Shown here: positions 10,823-21,188 of the stretch, one piece after another | Layout of the letters: every line of letters starts with the position of its first letter | Position numbering within the stretch: position 1 is the first letter of the stretch | Source: Verticiella alkaliphila | Lineage (GTDB): Bacteria > Pseudomonadota > Gammaproteobacteria > Burkholderiales > Burkholderiaceae_B | Reading direction: 5' to 3' | Assembly (NCBI RefSeq): GCF_018904615.1 | Contig: NZ_JADCNH010000028.1 | Span: 1 to 53,476, forward strand | Length of the DNA: 53,476 nucleotides | Notes under the pieces: model-generated | The model's input: only the letters and a program-made list of their open reading frames with translations | Told to the model about the DNA's origin: nothing | The model's database searches: none | Program-made: the position numbers and the translations under genes

Positions 10823-10835
10823 CCTGGATATCCTC

Positions 10836-12197
10836 ATGCTGGATCTCGTACTGACCAACGCCCGATTGATGCTGCCCGGCCACGGCCTGACGGACGGCGT
10901 GCTCGGCGTGCGCGACGGCCGCATCGCCGTCATCGCCGCCCACGGCGAGACGCTCGCCGCGCGCGAGACCGTGGATTGCGAAGGCCGCTGGGTGCTGCCC
11001 GGCCTCATTGACCCGCACGTGCACTTCGGCTTCGGCTCGCCCGAGACGGACTTCCTCACCGAGTCGCGCTTCGCGGCGCTGGGCGGCACGACCTCCGTGC
11101 TGTCGTTCCACCGCTCGGCCGACATCCGCGATTCCGCCGACGCCGCCCGCGACCGGGCGCTCGCGCAGAGCTGCGTGGATTTCGGCTTTCACTTCGGCAT
11201 CACGAGCCAGCTGCACGTGGACACGCTCGCCGAGATTTCCGAGCGCTTTGGCGTCAGCTCGTACAAGCTCTACATGATGTACAAGGGCGCAGCGGGCCTG
11301 TCCAAGGGCTTCACCGACATCGACGACGGGCTGCTCTACAGCGCGCTGAAGGCCACTGCCGCGATTCCGGGCGCCATCATGGGCGTGCATTGCGAGAACG
11401 TCGAGGTGATCCCGGTGCTGCGCGAGCCCCTGCGCGCCGCCGGCCGTGATGACCTGGCAGCCTGGAACGAGCAAAGCCCCGATTTCCTGGAAGCGGAGAA
11501 TGTGCACCGTGTGTGCTACTTCGCGAACAAGGTGGGCGCTGCCGTGAACATCGTGCACCTGAGCAGCCGCGAGGCGCTGGCCGAAGCCCGCCGCCATCGT
11601 CGCACCAAGGGCGCGCCGCCCATCTACGTCGAGACCTGCCCGCACTACCTCTTCCTGAACGACCAGTCCCCGGCCGGCACCTACGCCAAGGTCAACCCGC
11701 CCGTGCGCGGCCAGGACGATGTCGAAGCCATGTGGGAAGGCGTGCTCGATGGCTCGATCACCACCATCGGCACGGATCACGTGCCGCGCAAGCGCGTCAC
11801 CAAGGACAAGGACATCTGGACGGCCAGCAATGGCTTTCCCGGCACCGGGCTCATGCTGCCCATCCTGCTGCATGAAGGCTATCACCGCCGTGGCGTGCCG
11901 CTCGAAACCCTCATCAACGTGGCGGCGGGCAATTCGGCCGACATCTATCGCATGCCGTCCAAGGGCAGCATCACGGTGGGCAAGGATGCCGACCTGGTGA
12001 TCGTGGACCCGGATCTCGAACGTACGGTGGATCCGGCCACGCTCGAATCCCATTCGGATTACTCGCCCTACGAGGGCATGACCCTCAAGGGCTGGCCGGT
12101 TCGCACCTTCGTGCGTGGCCGCACCGTGGCTCTCGATGGCCGCATCACTGACGAGGCGACCGCCACCCCGGGCGGACGCTACCTGCACCGCATCTAA
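10836..12197 (+). CDS. Dihydropyrimidinase/hydantoinase-like cyclic amidohydrolase
   Basis: A 453-residue amidohydrolase-superfamily enzyme with the full dinuclear metal site of dihydropyrimidinases: DPHVH (His61, His63), carbamylated Lys144 in SSYKLYMMYK, His185 (GVHCENV), His241 (NIVHLSS) and Asp314 (TIGTDHV). These enzymes open cyclic amides, imides or ureides (dihydropyrimidines, hydantoins, allantoin). It lies 13 bp after the aconitase-like gene and 17 bp before an isochorismatase-fold amidase, which suggests ring opening followed by amide or carbamoyl removal. True substrate unknown; ring enamides such as tetrahydro-6-oxonicotinate are opened by relatives. Confidence 0.85.
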   Translation: MLDLVLTNARLMLPGHGLTDGVLGVRDGRIAVIAAHGETLAARETVDCEGRWVLPGLIDPHVHFGFGSPETDFLTESRFAALGGTTSVLSFHRSADIRDSADAARDRALAQSCVDFGFHFGITSQLHVDTLAEISERFGVSSYKLYMMYKGAAGLSKGFTDIDDGLLYSALKATAAIPGAIMGVHCENVEVIPVLREPLRAAGRDDLAAWNEQSPDFLEAENVHRVCYFANKVGAAVNIVHLSSREALAEARRHRRTKGAPPIYVETCPHYLFLNDQSPAGTYAKVNPPVRGQDDVEAMWEGVLDGSITTIGTDHVPRKRVTKDKDIWTASNGFPGTGLMLPILLHEGYHRRGVPLETLINVAAGNSADIYRMPSKGSITVGKDADLVIVDPDLERTVDPATLESHSDYSPYEGMTLKGWPVRTFVRGRTVALDGRITDEATATPGGRYLHRI

Positions 12198-12214
12198 GAC
12201 ACACAGGACACGAC

Positions 12215-12934
12215 ATGAGCGATAACCGCAAGCGCATCTGGGACGACTTTCTGACCGAGCGCGACAAGCAGGTGCTGGCCCAGGCCGGCTACGGCAAACG
12301 CGGCGGCTTCGGCAAGCGCCCGGCCCTCTTCATCATCGACGTGCAGTACAACTTCTGCGGCGACAAGCCCGAGGACATCCTCGAAGGCCTGAAGCAGTAC
12401 CGCACGCACTGCGGCCGCGAGGCCTGGGAAGCGGTCGAGCACATCGTGCCGCTGCTCGAACTCGCCCGCGACAAGAACATCCCCGTGTTCTACACCGAGA
12501 GCGGCCGCCGCGCGGATCTGCTCGACAGCGGCGTGCAGGTGGGCAAGAACCATCGCGGCGGTGAGAAGACCGTGGTGGCCAACACCCACGCCACGCAGAC
12601 CGTCGAGCCCCTGGCGCCGCGCCCGCAGGACATCCGGATCACGAAGCAGAAGCCCTCGTGCTTCTTCGGCACGATCTTCATGAGCCACCTGAACTTCCTG
12701 GACGTGGACACGCTGATCCTCGTGGGCTGCACGTCCTCGGGTTGCCTGCGCGCCACCACCGTGGATGCGTACTCGTACAACTTCAAGGTGATCATTCCTG
12801 AAGAAGCCGCGTTCGATCGCTTCCAGGCCAGCCACGCCATGAGTCTCTTCGACCTGAACTGCAAGTACGCCGACGTCATCCCGTCGGCCGAGGTGCAGGA
12901 CTACCTGCGCGAACTGCCCGCGAAGGAAGCCTGA
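12215..12934 (+). CDS. Isochorismatase-fold amidohydrolase (N-carbamoylsarcosine amidase-like)
   Basis: A 239-residue cysteine hydrolase with the complete triad Asp42 (FIIDVQYNF), Lys146 (KQKPSCFFGT) and Cys177 (VGCTSSGCLRATT), and the cis-peptide region between. The N-terminal 30 residues (WDDFLTERDKQVLAQAGYGKRGGFG) are typical of the N-carbamoylsarcosine amidase/maleamate amidase branch. It would hydrolyse the linear amide or carbamoyl made by the preceding cyclic amidohydrolase, releasing ammonia (and CO2 for a carbamoyl). It is distinct from the NicF homologue further right. The next gene begins 2 bp after its stop. Confidence 0.85.
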   Translation: MSDNRKRIWDDFLTERDKQVLAQAGYGKRGGFGKRPALFIIDVQYNFCGDKPEDILEGLKQYRTHCGREAWEAVEHIVPLLELARDKNIPVFYTESGRRADLLDSGVQVGKNHRGGEKTVVANTHATQTVEPLAPRPQDIRITKQKPSCFFGTIFMSHLNFLDVDTLILVGCTSSGCLRATTVDAYSYNFKVIIPEEAAFDRFQASHAMSLFDLNCKYADVIPSAEVQDYLRELPAKEA

Positions 12935-12936
12935 AC

Positions 12937-13947
12937 ATGACGGCGGCTGTCGGTGCGTTGCCCGTGGTGCTGCTGACGGGGTTTCTCGGCAGCGGCAAGA
13001 CCACCCTGCTCTCCACCCTGGTGCGCAGCGCGGCCTTCGCCGACACCGCCGTCATCATCAATGAATTCGGCGAGATCGGACTGGACCACGCCCTCGTGGG
13101 GCAATCCGACGACGCCGATGTGGTCCTGCTCGATTCGGGGTGCCTGTGCTGCGCCTCGAGCAGTTCGCTGCAGGACACGCTCGAATCCCTCTGGTATCGA
13201 CGCCAGCGCGGCGAGATTCCTGCATTCTCGCGCGTGGTCGTCGAGACCTCGGGCCTCGCCGATCCGGGCCCGGTCATCAACACGCTTGCTGCCGATCCCT
13301 TGATCGCCAGGCACTACCGCTTCGCGGGTGCGATCACGACGCTCGACGCGATGCACGGCCTGGCCACCTTGGCCGAGTACCGCGAGGCATCGACGCAGGT
13401 GGCGATCGCCGACCGGATTGCACTGACAAAGACGGACATGGTGGGGCCGGAGGTGACGTCGGCCGTGATGGCCGTGCTCGCCGAGCGCAACCCCACGGCC
13501 CCGATCCAGCAGATCACGCCGGCCAACCGCGCAGACGAAGCGCCGCGGCTTTTCGAGGACTTGCAGGCACGTCACCTGGATGCCGTGCCTGCCGACACCA
13601 GGACGGGCCTCTCGGCCATCGGCCATGTGCTGCGTTACGGCATCGTCTCGCACGCCTGGCGCCAGCCCGACACGCCCATGGACTGGGGCACGTATGCCGC
13701 CTGGGTGAAGCACGTGCAGCGGCACCTGGGCGACCGGCTGCTGCGCGCCAAAGGCATCCTGCACTGGCAGGATGGCACCGTGCGGGCCATCCACGGCATC
13801 CATCACGTGTTCGCGATGCCCGAGCCGTTGCCGGCTGCGGCGGCCGGCCAGGCGGGCGCCATCATCCTCATCGTGCGCGACACGGACACCGACGAAGTCC
13901 AGGCCGCGTTCGCGCAGCTGCAAACGCAGGGCGACGCGCCTGACTGA
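12937..13947 (+). CDS. COG0523 (CobW/P47K) metal-linked GTPase
   Basis: A 336-residue G3E GTPase: Walker A GFLGSGKT (residues 15-22), the metal-binding CXCC motif GCLCC (Cys69, 71, 72), ETSGLADP switch region, TKTD (164-167) as the base-specificity motif and a CobW C-terminal domain. COG0523 proteins deliver or insert metals (cobalt, zinc or iron) into client enzymes. Being last in the operon with a dinuclear-metal amidohydrolase, it may be the dedicated metallochaperone of that enzyme; nitrile hydratase and urease have comparable partners. Client assignment is inference. Confidence 0.85.
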   Translation: MTAAVGALPVVLLTGFLGSGKTTLLSTLVRSAAFADTAVIINEFGEIGLDHALVGQSDDADVVLLDSGCLCCASSSSLQDTLESLWYRRQRGEIPAFSRVVVETSGLADPGPVINTLAADPLIARHYRFAGAITTLDAMHGLATLAEYREASTQVAIADRIALTKTDMVGPEVTSAVMAVLAERNPTAPIQQITPANRADEAPRLFEDLQARHLDAVPADTRTGLSAIGHVLRYGIVSHAWRQPDTPMDWGTYAAWVKHVQRHLGDRLLRAKGILHWQDGTVRAIHGIHHVFAMPEPLPAAAAGQAGAIILIVRDTDTDEVQAAFAQLQTQGDAPD

Positions 13948-14024
13948 TGCGCAAGCCACAGCCCAGGCGGGGCACGGCTGGCGGTTATCATGCGACATCC
14001 CCGCCTGCCTCACGCCTTGCATCC

Positions 14025-14483
14025 ATGACGGACACTGACACCCCCGGTCAGAACGGCTATTCCTTCTCCGACCAGGTCGGCCACCTGCTGCGACGCGTCT
14101 ATCAACGTCACACGTCGCTCTTTCAGCAATACATCCCGGATTCGCAACTCACGGCGGCACAGTTCGTCGTGCTCTGTACGCTGCGCGATCACGACGGCAG
14201 TTCGCTCGTGGACATCGTCAAGGCCACCGTGATCGACCAGGCCACCATCCGCGGCGTGGTCGATCGGCTCAAGCAGCGTGAGCTCGTGCACATCGGGCAC
14301 GATCCGACGGACCGGCGCAAGGTGGTGGTGAGCCTGACGGCATTGGGCCGCGATCTGGTCGAGCGCATGGAGCCCCATGCCCGCCAGATCACGGAAAGCA
14401 CGCTTGGCCGGCTGAATCCCGCCGAGCGCCTGGCGCTCGATTTTCTCTTGCGCAAGATGCTGGAGACCGACGAGACCGAGTGA
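14025..14483 (+). CDS. nicR: MarR-family regulator of nicotinate degradation (NicR/BpsR-like)
   Basis: A 152-residue winged-helix MarR protein: LTAAQFVVLCTLRDHDGSSLVDIVKATVIDQATIRGVVDRL spans the recognition helices and HDPTDRRKVVVSLT is the wing. It sits at the edge of the nicotinate genes. In Pseudomonas NicR, and in Bordetella BpsR, a MarR protein represses the nic genes and is released by 6-hydroxynicotinate; synteny makes the same role very likely here. A separate function in biofilm control, as reported for BpsR, cannot be judged. The start is the ATG at MTDTDTPGQN; upstream codons lack a ribosome binding site. Confidence 0.85.
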   Translation: MTDTDTPGQNGYSFSDQVGHLLRRVYQRHTSLFQQYIPDSQLTAAQFVVLCTLRDHDGSSLVDIVKATVIDQATIRGVVDRLKQRELVHIGHDPTDRRKVVVSLTALGRDLVERMEPHARQITESTLGRLNPAERLALDFLLRKMLETDETE

Positions 14484-14520
14484 GGTCTCGTCGGTGGCAG
14501 CGCACATGGCGCGCGCTGCC
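14469..14520. terminator. Hairpins between convergent nicR and nicT
   Basis: GACGAGACC-(6)-GGTCTCGTC at 14469-14492 spans the nicR stop codon, and GGCAGCGC-(9)-GCGCTGCC at 14496-14520 follows. Placed between two convergent genes, they may end transcription in either direction, though there is no clear T-run. Confidence 0.45.
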
Positions 14521-14539
14521 CGACGTCAGCGACGCCGCA

Positions 14540-15856
14540 TCAATCCAGCGCGCGATTGCGCGATTCGACGTCCACCGCCCAGATGGCGACGGCACCGGCC
14601 ACGAGCATGGCCGAGAGCACGCCCAGCGCCAGCGTGAAGTGCGTGGTCATGATGGGTGCGATGATGGCCGGCGCAAAGAGACCACCGAAGCGGGCCATGG
14701 CGCCTGCCGTGCCCATGCCGCTTGCGCGCAGCGCTGTCGGATACACCTCCGGCGTGAAGGCGTACAGCGCACCCCACGTACCCAGCAGCGAGAAGCTCAT
14801 GAGCAGGGTGGAGCCTACGACGATCACCGGATCCGTGCCGAGGCTGTACAGCATGCAGCCCACGGCGCTCAGGAGCAGGAAGCCGATCAGCGTGGGCTTG
14901 CGGCCCCACTTCTCCACCCCGTAGGCCGACAGCGCAAAGCCCGGCAACTGCACCAACGCGAGGATCACGAGGAATTCCTGGCCGCGCATGAAGGCAAAGC
15001 CTTCGGTGGACAGACGCACCGGCAGATACACGAACACGCCGTAGTAGGCGATCGAGATCAGCGCCCATGCCAGGAAGAGCGAGATGCTGCGTCGTCGCAT
15101 CTCGGGTGAGAACAAGGCGAAGATCGACTTGCGCTCCTGCGGCTCGGCCTGCAGCTGCGGGATCGTGATGTTGTTTCCGTTGACCTTGGCCACCCGCTGC
15201 AAGACCTGGTGCGCCTGATCGGACTTGCCGTTGCGATTCAGGTAGAGCGGCGACTCCGGGATATAGAAGCGCAGCACCACGCCGACGAGGGCCGGCAGGC
15301 CGGTCACGAAGAAGATGAGGCGCCAGGCATCATCGCCCCAGGACACGGCGTACAACGCAAGCAGCGCGAGGAAGATCGTGCCGATGGCCCAGAAGGACTC
15401 GAGCAGCACGAGCCAGCGGCCGCGACGCTGAGCCGGCAGGAACTCGGCCATCATCGTGTAATCCACGGGCAGCGTGCCGCCCACCCCGACGCCGGTCAGA
15501 AAGCGCAGGAAGAGCAGCCACGCGAAATCCGGCGCGAACGCCGAGGCCACACCAGCGCAGGCGTCGATGATGACCGCGATCATCAGCACGGGCCGGCGCC
15601 CGATGCGGTCGGCCAGGCGGCCGAAGAAGAACGCGCCGATCAGCATGCCGACGAAGAACAGCGTGCCCGTCTGCAAGGCTTCGGGCACCGTGATGCCGAA
15701 CGTCTTGGCGATGGAAGGTGCGCTGAAGCCGATCGACAGCACCTGCATGGCATCGGCCAGCCACACCAGGCCGAAGATCACGAACAGCCGGTATTGGAAC
15801 TTGCCGACGCCTGCGGTCTGCAGGCCTTGTTCCACCGAGATGAATGTAGATGCCAC
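14540..15856 (-). CDS. nicT: MFS transporter for nicotinate (NicT/NiaP-like)
   Basis: A 438-residue major facilitator with 12 predicted membrane helices. GRLADRIGRRPVLM is the conserved loop 2-3 motif, and GVGVGGTLPVDYTMMAEFLP with PESPLYL before the central loop is like the NiaP/SV2 branch of niacin transporters. The start is chosen as GTG because AAGGAG lies 7 nt upstream; an ATG 8 codons further up places that site inside the gene. It ends convergently with nicR and is read in the same direction as nicB. It most likely imports nicotinate or 6-hydroxynicotinate across the inner membrane. Confidence 0.82.
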   Translation of the reverse strand: MASTFISVEQGLQTAGVGKFQYRLFVIFGLVWLADAMQVLSIGFSAPSIAKTFGITVPEALQTGTLFFVGMLIGAFFFGRLADRIGRRPVLMIAVIIDACAGVASAFAPDFAWLLFLRFLTGVGVGGTLPVDYTMMAEFLPAQRRGRWLVLLESFWAIGTIFLALLALYAVSWGDDAWRLIFFVTGLPALVGVVLRFYIPESPLYLNRNGKSDQAHQVLQRVAKVNGNNITIPQLQAEPQERKSIFALFSPEMRRRSISLFLAWALISIAYYGVFVYLPVRLSTEGFAFMRGQEFLVILALVQLPGFALSAYGVEKWGRKPTLIGFLLLSAVGCMLYSLGTDPVIVVGSTLLMSFSLLGTWGALYAFTPEVYPTALRASGMGTAGAMARFGGLFAPAIIAPIMTTHFTLALGVLSAMLVAGAVAIWAVDVESRNRALD

Positions 15857-16038
15857 CTGAGAACTCCTTGATGAAGACATCGCAACGGGGTTGGTTGGGG
15901 CGCCCCTGAGGGCAACCTGAGAAAGGTTTCTTCTGTCCGGCCTGACCCGCGCATGCCGAACGATGACACAACAACGCCCCTCGCACCCGCCGCGGGGCGG
16001 AACGATCTGTGGCAAAACCGAGAGGCGTGACGGTACGG

Positions 16039-19000
16039 CTAGGGAACGGGGTCGTGCAGGACCGGGCGCGCAGCGCGCACCGCGGTGGGCAGATCGGACC
16101 ACGCCGGCGAGCCGGGCGCGAAACGCGCCCTCAGGTAGCCCGCGAGATCGGTGAGTTGCGTGTCGTCCAAGCTGTCGGCAAAGCCCGGCATGTAGCCCAG
16201 CGCGTCGTCAGCCGGGTTCTGGATGCCATGCAGGATCACCTGCAGCAGATTGTCTGGCGTGTCGGCATGCAGGTTGGTGTTGAACCCCAGCATGGGTTTC
16301 ACGCCGAAGAGCGTCGGGCCGCTGCCGGCCTCGTGGCACACGGCGCAGGCGTTCTGATAGATGCGCTCGCCATTGGCGTGCGTGGCGAAGACGCGAGCCT
16401 CACGCGGCTGCGGGTTGGCCAGTGAGGAAGACTCGGACGACATGCGAGACGCTGAGGTCGGCGCGACGGGCTGGGGGACGACGTGAGCGGCCGGCGGCGC
16501 CGACGTGACCGGGCCCGTGCGCGACGCCGGCGATTCCGCATCGCCAGGCAGCACCTGCGGCGCCTGCCCGGGCAACGCCGTGAGATACGTCACCATGGCG
16601 TGGATATCGCTGTCGGGCAGCTCGGCCAAGCCCTGGATGACAGGTGCCATGGGGCCCGCCGCCACGCCGTGACGAGATGCATGGCCGGTACGCAGGTACT
16701 GGAAGAGCTCGTCGCGGGTCCAGGGGAGCGCGCCGGTGCCCAGCACATTGAGCGCGGGCGCCTGCCAGCCTTCGGCTTCGCCACCGGCCAGGTAATGCAG
16801 GCCCTTCTTCTCCGCACCCAGACTGTTGCGTGGCGAGTGGCACGCGGCGCAATGCCCCGCCCCTTCCACCAGATAGGCGCCGCGATTCCACGCGATGCTG
16901 CGGCCCGGGTCCGGCGAGAACGGCGTGGCGTCATGAAAGAGAAGATTCCAGCCGGCAATGGCCGGACGCAGACTGTACGGAAACGCGAGCCGCGTTTCCG
17001 GCGCCTTGGCCGACACGGCCGGCTGCGTCATCAGGTAGGCATAGAGCGACTGGATGTCCGCGTCGCTCAGCTTGGCGAAGGCTGTGTACGGGAATGCCGG
17101 ATAGAGCTGGCGGCCGTCCTGGTGGATGCCCTGGCGCATGGCGCGTTCGAACGCGGCATACGACCAGCGCCCGATGCCCGTCTCCGCATCCGGTGTGATG
17201 TTCGTGGAGTAGATCGTGCCGAATGGGGTTTCCAGGGCGAAACCGCCCGCATTGGGCTTGCCGCCCGGCGCGGTGTGGCAGGCGACGCAATCGCCCGCCG
17301 CGGCCACCAGCCGGCCCCGTTCGATGGCCTGATCCGAATAGAGCGAGACGTCCGGACCGGCGGTGAGCGGGATGGCGGGCTTGGCCGGCCAGGCCATCAC
17401 GGCCAGACCGGCCAGACCGGCGGCCCCGGCCGTGGCCCAGCGCCAGGCACGGCGCAGGCCCGGCGGCACGGCCTCGCTGTCGCCCTGCCCCAGGGCCCGA
17501 CGCAACTGCGCCACATCGAACGGCGCCTCGCGCAAACGCACGCCGGTGGCATCGTGGATGGCGTTGGCGATGGCCGCGGCCGCGGGCAAGGTCAGCACGC
17601 CATCGAGCGCGAGCCGGCCCTGATTGACCACGGCGTGATCCGGCGCATGAGGCGCCACAGACCGCGCCGCGTCGTGCAGCGGCGTCGGTCGGGCCGCGCG
17701 CCAGTCATCGAACGCTGTGTCCGTGCCCAGCAGCCGCTGGGCGCCCTGCATCAACCAGGGCTCGTCATGCACGATCTGCCCATGCACCGGGGCAGCCTGC
17801 GCCGGCTGCAGACGCTCGCTGTCGTGGCCGGCCACCACGCGCGTCACGTCGATGTGCCCCGTCTGCGGATGCACCGCCACTTCGGCCACCCACGCGCTCC
17901 ACACGGTGCCGGGCTGACCGTCGTCATCGTGATGGGCGAGATGGGCCGTGGCCAGCCCGACACCGCGCAGTCGGCCATCCGGCAGACGGCGATCCTCGGC
18001 ACCTGCAGACGCCCAAGGCGCCTGTTGCACAACCTGCGTGGCCAGTGCACGCGCTTTGCCCTGCAAGGCCGCCAAGCGCGCGGCGATGGGGTCGTTGCCC
18101 GCGGCGACGGCGGCATCGCACCACTGGCTCTCCTGCGCGAAGACCTGCGCCGCGTCCAGATCCTGTGGGCCGGCATCGGACAACAGGTGCACTCCGGACG
18201 TCCCGCTGACCGCATCCGCAGGCAGCACCCGAGCGCCGGCGACGGGCCCGGCTGCGTGGGGGAGGGTGAGGAGTCTTGCCAGGCTCGGCCGGACTGCCCA
18301 GACACCGTCCGTCTGCCACTGGCGTGCGAGTGCGCTTGCCGGCGTGTGCGTGCTTGAAGCGGCAGGTGCGCCGCCCCCGGCACCTGGCGTTGCGCGCGGC
18401 GCCGACGATGCCAGCGGAACACCGACACGCGTGCCATCCATGCCCTCAGGGCCGGGTTGGGCTGCACCCGCGCTGGCGGGCGCATCGGACACCGCGTGCA
18501 GCCGGACGCGCGTGCTGGCCACCGCACGCAGGGCCACCTGCACGGGCCGTCCCGCGGCACGCGAGAGCAGCGCGGCACTCGCCGCCGCATCCACCAGGCG
18601 CATGGCGGCAGGCGCATGGCCCTCGCCACCATCCCTCTCATGGAGCTCGACCCTGCCCTCCGGCAGGGCCAGCAACGCCGACAGTTCCTGTCGGATCAGG
18701 GCTGGCGCGTCCGGATGGCCTGCTGGCAGCCACACTGCCACGCGGCCCGGCACGCACCAGGCGGTGACCGCGCCCTCACCCGTCGTGGGCATCACCTGCC
18801 AGGTGTAGTCCGCATCGGTCACGGCGGGTGCGATCGCACGCGACGCACGGCCCGACGACTGCCAGACGGGTGCCAGCGCATCCAGCGCCTGGCGCGCATG
18901 CAACGCGCTCACAGCGACCACGCCAGCGAAATGCTGCTCGCGCACCACCGCAGCCACGCCCGGCATGGCCCGCGCGGCGTCGAGTGTCACGCTCACCAGC

Positions 19001-19131
19001 GTGCTGCCTGCATAGCGTTGACCATCCCAGGCCAGGACGGGCGGCACCAGCACGGCACCGTGCAGCGCATGGGACGGCTGCTCGAGCGCCTGTCCAGCCG
19101 TGCGGGAGAGCGGGTGTACGCCGTCGCTCAT
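16039..19131 (-). CDS. nicB: Nicotinate dehydrogenase large subunit: decayed Mo-cofactor module plus triheme cytochrome c
   Basis: A 1030-residue protein. Residues 1-550 are recognisable as a xanthine-dehydrogenase/isoquinoline-oxidoreductase-type Mo-cofactor module (the end LPAAAAIANAIHDATGVRLREAPFD aligns with the stand-alone subunit at 24668-26971), but the active elements are gone: VNQGRLALDGV replaces MGAGESAS with its catalytic Glu, and the GCYGRN motif is missing. A membrane helix (about 565-585) leads to three cytochrome c domains: CVACH (about 617), CAACH (about 760) and CAVCH (about 930). Its likely role is electron transfer from NicA and the other subunit to the respiratory chain. 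The start overlaps nicA (ATGA). Confidence 0.85.
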   Translation of the reverse strand: MSDGVHPLSRTAGQALEQPSHALHGAVLVPPVLAWDGQRYAGSTLVSVTLDAARAMPGVAAVVREQHFAGVVAVSALHARQALDALAPVWQSSGRASRAIAPAVTDADYTWQVMPTTGEGAVTAWCVPGRVAVWLPAGHPDAPALIRQELSALLALPEGRVELHERDGGEGHAPAAMRLVDAAASAALLSRAAGRPVQVALRAVASTRVRLHAVSDAPASAGAAQPGPEGMDGTRVGVPLASSAPRATPGAGGGAPAASSTHTPASALARQWQTDGVWAVRPSLARLLTLPHAAGPVAGARVLPADAVSGTSGVHLLSDAGPQDLDAAQVFAQESQWCDAAVAAGNDPIAARLAALQGKARALATQVVQQAPWASAGAEDRRLPDGRLRGVGLATAHLAHHDDDGQPGTVWSAWVAEVAVHPQTGHIDVTRVVAGHDSERLQPAQAAPVHGQIVHDEPWLMQGAQRLLGTDTAFDDWRAARPTPLHDAARSVAPHAPDHAVVNQGRLALDGVLTLPAAAAIANAIHDATGVRLREAPFDVAQLRRALGQGDSEAVPPGLRRAWRWATAGAAGLAGLAVMAWPAKPAIPLTAGPDVSLYSDQAIERGRLVAAAGDCVACHTAPGGKPNAGGFALETPFGTIYSTNITPDAETGIGRWSYAAFERAMRQGIHQDGRQLYPAFPYTAFAKLSDADIQSLYAYLMTQPAVSAKAPETRLAFPYSLRPAIAGWNLLFHDATPFSPDPGRSIAWNRGAYLVEGAGHCAACHSPRNSLGAEKKGLHYLAGGEAEGWQAPALNVLGTGALPWTRDELFQYLRTGHASRHGVAAGPMAPVIQGLAELPDSDIHAMVTYLTALPGQAPQVLPGDAESPASRTGPVTSAPPAAHVVPQPVAPTSASRMSSESSSLANPQPREARVFATHANGERIYQNACAVCHEAGSGPTLFGVKPMLGFNTNLHADTPDNLLQVILHGIQNPADDALGYMPGFADSLDDTQLTDLAGYLRARFAPGSPAWSDLPTAVRAARPVLHDPVP

Positions 19132-19649
19132 GGCGCCCTCTCGTCGGCGTGCGTCTTGGCGTGTAGCGTGACCGCGCGATGCGCGGCCTGCAGGATCTCG
19201 ACGTGCGTGCCACACCGGCAGAGATTGTGATGCAGCTCGCTGCGCAGCGCCGCGTCCGTGGGCTGCGGATTGCGCCGCAACAGGGCTTCGACGGTCATGA
19301 TCATGCCGTTGAGGCAGTAGCCACACTGAGCCGCCTGGCACTCGATGAAGGCCTGTTGCGTGGGGCCCGGGCAGGTCCGCGTCCCCAGCCCTTCCAGCGT
19401 GGTCACCTCGCGCTGCTGCACGGCCCGCACCGGAATCACGCACGAACGCGCCGCGACGCCATCGATCAGCACCGTGCAGGCGCCGCACTCACCCAGCCCG
19501 CAACCGTACTTCGGGCCGTTGAGCATGAGATCGTTGCGCAGCACGTGCAGCAACGCCGTCTGCGGCGGCACGGCCACGACATGCTCATCACCGTTCACCC
19601 GCAGGCGCAGCGGCGCGTCGGTAGCGTGTGAATCGGGATGGGTTTGCAT
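19128..19649 (-). CDS. nicA: Nicotinate dehydrogenase small [2Fe-2S] subunit
   Basis: A 173-residue two-cluster iron-sulfur protein of the xanthine oxidase family. The plant-type cluster is bound by Cys50, 55, 58 and 70 (CGLGECGACTVLIDG...C), the second by Cys109, 112, 144 and 146 (CGYC...CRC). With NicB it hydroxylates nicotinate at C6 and passes electrons onward. The start MQTHPDSHAT is the first plausible ATG; 20 extra N-terminal residues precede the usual family start. It lies about 67 bp after nicC and overlaps nicB by 4 bp, so nicC-nicA-nicB form one leftward operon. Confidence 0.92.
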   Translation of the reverse strand: MQTHPDSHATDAPLRLRVNGDEHVVAVPPQTALLHVLRNDLMLNGPKYGCGLGECGACTVLIDGVAARSCVIPVRAVQQREVTTLEGLGTRTCPGPTQQAFIECQAAQCGYCLNGMIMTVEALLRRNPQPTDAALRSELHHNLCRCGTHVEILQAAHRAVTLHAKTHADERAP

Positions 19650-19716
19650 GGCAGGCTCGGCAAATGGCGGGAGTGGCAGCTCGCGGGCGAGAGGCTCGGC
19701 AGTCGCCCGCGCGGGG

Positions 19717-21002
<1,286 letters not shown>

Positions 21003-21020
21003 TTCCATTTGACTAGAGCA

Positions 21021-21033
21021 CACCATCATGGTG
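21021..21033. repeat. Short perfect inverted repeat between nicC and nicE
   Basis: CACCAT-c-ATGGTG lies midway between the two candidate NicR sites. It might bind a second regulator; nothing more can be said. Confidence 0.3.
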
Positions 21034-21123
21034 CAGTGCCGCACGAGAATCACGATTTCAGTGCATTTACCGCACGTTTTTGGGCGTAAATCCGAGTTTG
21101 CCAATTGGCCAACTCTTTGCAAG

Positions 21124-21137
21124 AATAGAACGTACAC
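21124..21137 (-). promoter_or_regulatory. Candidate NicR operator, nicE side
   Basis: Read on the minus strand this is GTGTACGTTCTATT, matching the site at 20989-21002 at 12 of 14 positions. It lies about 50 bp before the nicE start, in the expected promoter region. Confidence 0.5.
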
Positions 21138-21188
21138 GCTTTTAATTCATGTAGCGAAAACCCTAATCACAGACCCGGAGGAAGGGCC